A stretch of DNA of 23,906 nt from Thamnocephalis sphaerospora (taxonomy: Eukaryota > Zoopagomycota > Zoopagomycetes > Zoopagales > Sigmoideomycetaceae), in assembly GCA_003614735.1 (NCBI GenBank), contig KZ992649.1, positions 1 through 23,906 on the forward strand, given 5' to 3'. Below are positions 21,168-23,906 of this stretch, in pieces. How positions within the stretch are numbered: the stretch's first letter is position 1; every line of letters begins with the position of its first letter. The notes under the pieces were generated by a model. The model saw only the letters and a program-made list of their open reading frames with translations, searched no databases and was not told where the DNA came from. Position numbers and translations under genes: made by a program.

Positions 21168-21675
21168 ATGAGCAAGGCACCGACTCCCGAGCTGAAGAAG
21201 TATGTACAGACATTGCTCATCTCGCCAGCACTGCTGCTGCTGCTGTTGTGCCTACTTGCGGTGACGATCACGGCAATTTGGTAGCAAGCACACAAAGCGA
21301 TTGTGGACAAAAGCGCAGACTGTCCAGCATTGGCGCATCTTTGCTGGTGTGGATGAGATTGCTAACGACCACGCGTTCTGGTTGCACTGTGGGCATCTAG
21401 GTACATGGACAAGCGGCTGTTTATTCAGCTTAACGGCTCTCGCAAGGTGACTGGAGTGCTTCGCGGCTATGACCCGTTTATGAACATTGTTCTAGACAAT
21501 GCCTTTGAGGAGGTGTCCTCTAGCGAACGGCACAGCATCGGCATGATTGTAAGTACTGTGCATATGCTATGTCCTTCTGGACGGCTGACCGCTAACGTCA
21601 ATGTCTGTGGCGGTGCCCTGTCAGGTCATCCGCGGCAACAGCGTGGTGGCAATGGAGGCACTCGAGCGAATCTAG
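21168..21675 (+). CDS. SMX2: Small nuclear ribonucleoprotein G (SmG)
   Basis: Exons 21168-21199, 21401-21548 and 21625-21675 give 76 aa, the normal size for SmG. SmG is one of seven proteins that form the ring around the Sm site of U1, U2, U4 and U5 snRNAs, so it is part of the machinery that splices this intron-rich genome. The protein starts like yeast SmG (TPELKKYMDKR), has the Sm1 motif (NGSRKVTGVLRGYDPFMNIVLDNA) split by no intron, and ends with the Sm2 motif (VIRGNSVVAMEAL). Introns are 201 and 76 nt; the first contains a short CTG run (about 21231-21245). It is convergent with RAD16, 201 bp between stop codons. Confidence 0.96.
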
Positions 21676-21876
21676 CACCCCCCCGTCTACGCGCGCGTGC
21701 GCGGATAGGTGCAGCGACTGCACAATGTTTGCCGACTATCTCAATGAAAGGCCATTCATTTGCTCGAGAAACATACATGCACTCCAAAGCACTGCATACA
21801 CGTTTATTGGGCCAACGAAATGACATGTTGATGAGATTAGGAAACAGCTTGCACAAAGTAAACGCAATTGTGGCCG

Positions 21877-23906
21877 CTACAACACAAACAGGAAGCGCAG
21901 GTCGTCCTCGGTGAGCCGCGCAAGAGCGTCAGCGTCCTTGCCGATGGTGCTCTGGAAGAGCGCGTTCTTCTTCTCCTGTAGCTGAATGATACGCGACTCG
22001 ATCGAGTTTTCCACAATCAGCCGAGTAATGCGGATGGGCCGGTGCTGACCGAGGCGATGGATGCGGTCCATTGCTTGATCCTCCACGGCCGGGTTCCACC
22101 ATGGATCCATGACAAAGACCTGGCTGGCTTCGGTAAGGTTCAGCGCAATTCCACCGGCCTATATTGCCAGTCAGCGGGTCAGCACAGTCGTTGGGTTTGC
22201 ATTTAGCTAGGCGCAGCCGTTGCTTACCTTGAGACTGATGAGAAACACGGTGAGATCTGGCTTGGTCATGAATCTGTTGGCAAGTCAGTGCGTGGGCGTT
22301 AACATATGCCAGGGTTGATAGAGGTACTTGTAAAGACTTACGCTTGGATTACGGCATCTCGTTGGGCGGGACCCATGCGTCCATCCAAACGACAGCAGCG
22401 GAAGCCAGCGCGGTTCAGTCTCCACTGAATAAGATCCAGAAAGTTGACAAACTGGCTGAAAACGATGCTTTTGGTGGTGGCATCGCGACGGCGCAGTGCT
22501 GCCAGCTCCTCGACCAGCGCTTCAATCTTGCTGGAGGAGCGCCAGCGACTCATGTCGATCTGGTTGACGATAGAGGTACGCGCTGAACTGCCGCTGCGCT
22601 TTTCGATCACTGGAAGTTCGTACGTTGGCTGTGACAGATCGAGCGTCAGACGTGCATAGCAGACCGGGCACAATGGGTGTGCATCGATGCTGCTTGTAAT
22701 GTACTGACGCGCATCCTGCTCGCGTCGGGTGATGATGGCTGGTCAGCTGGCCGCCTATCGGCACATCCGAATGTGACTTGCCTCTCTACAGAACACATGC
22801 TTGCACTTTGCCATGATGGGATCCTCTGGCTGCAGCGGGACGTGTAAGCCTGCGATCACGCGCTAGCCTCAAGCTGCCACATACCTCGTCGCTGCAGATG
22901 GCGCACACCAGTGTATCGTTGCGCTTGTTTGCACGAAGCAGGTCAGGATGGTTGACAGCCTGCCTCATGCGCGTGAGCAGCTCAAAGATATTTGCATAGT
23001 TGTTGAGCACCGTGCCAGCCTCAACATAGGTGTTGAATCGACGCGCTGTGTCTGAATACAGCGAATCGTACACATCTTCCTCCTCTTCGTTGAACAGGTC
23101 ACGACGGATGGTGACGGTACGCGGCGGCAGACCCAGATCATCGGCACGCTCAACCTTGGTGCCTGTGGAAATGGCAGATTAGCAAATGCCAGCAGCGCAT
23201 GCCACAAACACTGGCAACACCCACGTCGTAGCATAATGCGGTCGAGAAGCATCCTCAGCTTCTCAAACGCCTTGGTTCCTCCCTCCAGGCTCATAAACTT
23301 TTGGATGGGCTTCAGAATTTCGCTGTTCCACCAGCACACATGGCTGGCGCAGGCATCGCCTATTAGCAACTGCATCGTATAACCGCGCCGTCAACATTCG
23401 ACTCACTGCATAACGGTGCAGCCGCACCCATCACATGTCTTTCGGTCGCTGAACTTCCACTGCAGGCTTTTACAGCTGCAGCTGCGGCAAAAGTAGTAGC
23501 TATACGGATCCTGCCACACAATAATACGGTATTAGCAATCTTGCGCAAGTATTGCAAAGCAGATATGCTAGACTGTTGCGAGTGCGTGTACATGCGTGTA
23601 CCTACCAGCTGCATGAAACGGATCAGAGAATACAGCTCACCAACACGATTCTGCAGTGGTGTGCCTGATAGCGCCCATTTGAATTCGCCCTCCAATTGGA
23701 ACTAATCAATTGTGGTGCTGTTAGCATGCTACCCAAACTACTATCATATGTCGTACGGTGTGCATCTGCACCTACCACTGCACGAGCCGTATTGCACGAG
23801 CGGTCTTTGATGTAGTGCGCTAGCATATGGCGATGGCGTTAGCGATGCTGTCCAGCCCGAGACAGGCTGCACCGGCTCGTCGCTCACCTTCATCAAGGAT
23901 AATGCG
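21877..23906 (-). CDS. RAD16: DNA repair ATPase Rad16 (SNF2 family), 3' part
   Basis: Ten exons are visible on the minus strand: 23888-23906 (cut by the window edge), 23776-23819, 23606-23701, 23407-23510, 23225-23343, 22885-23162, 22782-22829, 22342-22715, 22228-22273 and 21877-22158, giving 469 residues. Rad16 works with Rad7 in nucleotide excision repair of silent DNA. Visible in order are the DEAH box (IILDEAH, spanning an intron), the SGTPLQN motif, a cysteine-rich zinc-binding stretch (FCRSCSCK to CDGCGC), RIMLRRTKVERAD, a RING finger (CAIC, CKHVFC, CPVC) and the helicase C half ([41 protein letters not shown]). It ends DLRFLFVL, as Rad16 does. Intron 22716-22781 has a GC donor. One RING cysteine position appears to be aspartate. 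Confidence 0.95.

Overview
This window is nuclear DNA from a fungus, most likely a basidiomycete. It carries 40S protein uS5, two 20S proteasome beta subunits, Dopey, fungal-type histidinol phosphatase, Ubc7, SmG and Rad16. The genes are compact and cut by many short spliceosomal introns (most 46-111 nt, donors GTRNGN, branch sites like CTAAC or CTGAC, acceptors YAG). I placed 70 introns in ten genes, and reading frame is kept across every junction. I could not fix the lineage: the dense genome would suit Ustilaginomycotina (including Malassezia-like yeasts), but the intron density is higher than I expect for smuts.

Layout. 1-617: RPS2 upstream region with an ATCC microsatellite and perhaps the end of an earlier gene. 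618-2031 (+): RPS2. 2319-3417 (-): PRE7, proteasome beta6. 3734-4944 (+): PRE2, proteasome beta5; the two share a 316-bp divergent promoter. 5053-11870 (-): DOP1, rebuilt as 25 exons and 1734 aa; its stop codon lies only 108 bp from that of PRE2. 12122-14017 (-): a DUF155/RMD-family membrane protein of 10 exons, divergent from 14220-15302 (+): HIS2. 15658-16874 (+): UBC7, 8 exons. 16875-18145: mostly empty, with one weak small membrane-protein candidate on the minus strand. 18146-20651 (+): an unrecognised protein with a long N-terminal region and seven predicted membrane segments. 21168-21675 (+): SmG. 21877-23906 (-): RAD16, cut by the right edge.

How the genes relate. Most are unrelated housekeeping functions lying side by side. 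The one clear functional pair is PRE7/PRE2: two subunits needed in equal amounts in the same ring, read from one bidirectional promoter. UBC7 works upstream of the proteasome in ER-associated degradation, but nothing here shows co-regulation with it. I found no transposon, virus, tRNA, rRNA, CRISPR array or gene cluster. The least explained items are the seven-segment protein, two GC-AG introns, several microexons (28-40 nt), a RAD16 RING finger lacking one usual cysteine, and a problematic splice junction in PRE7.
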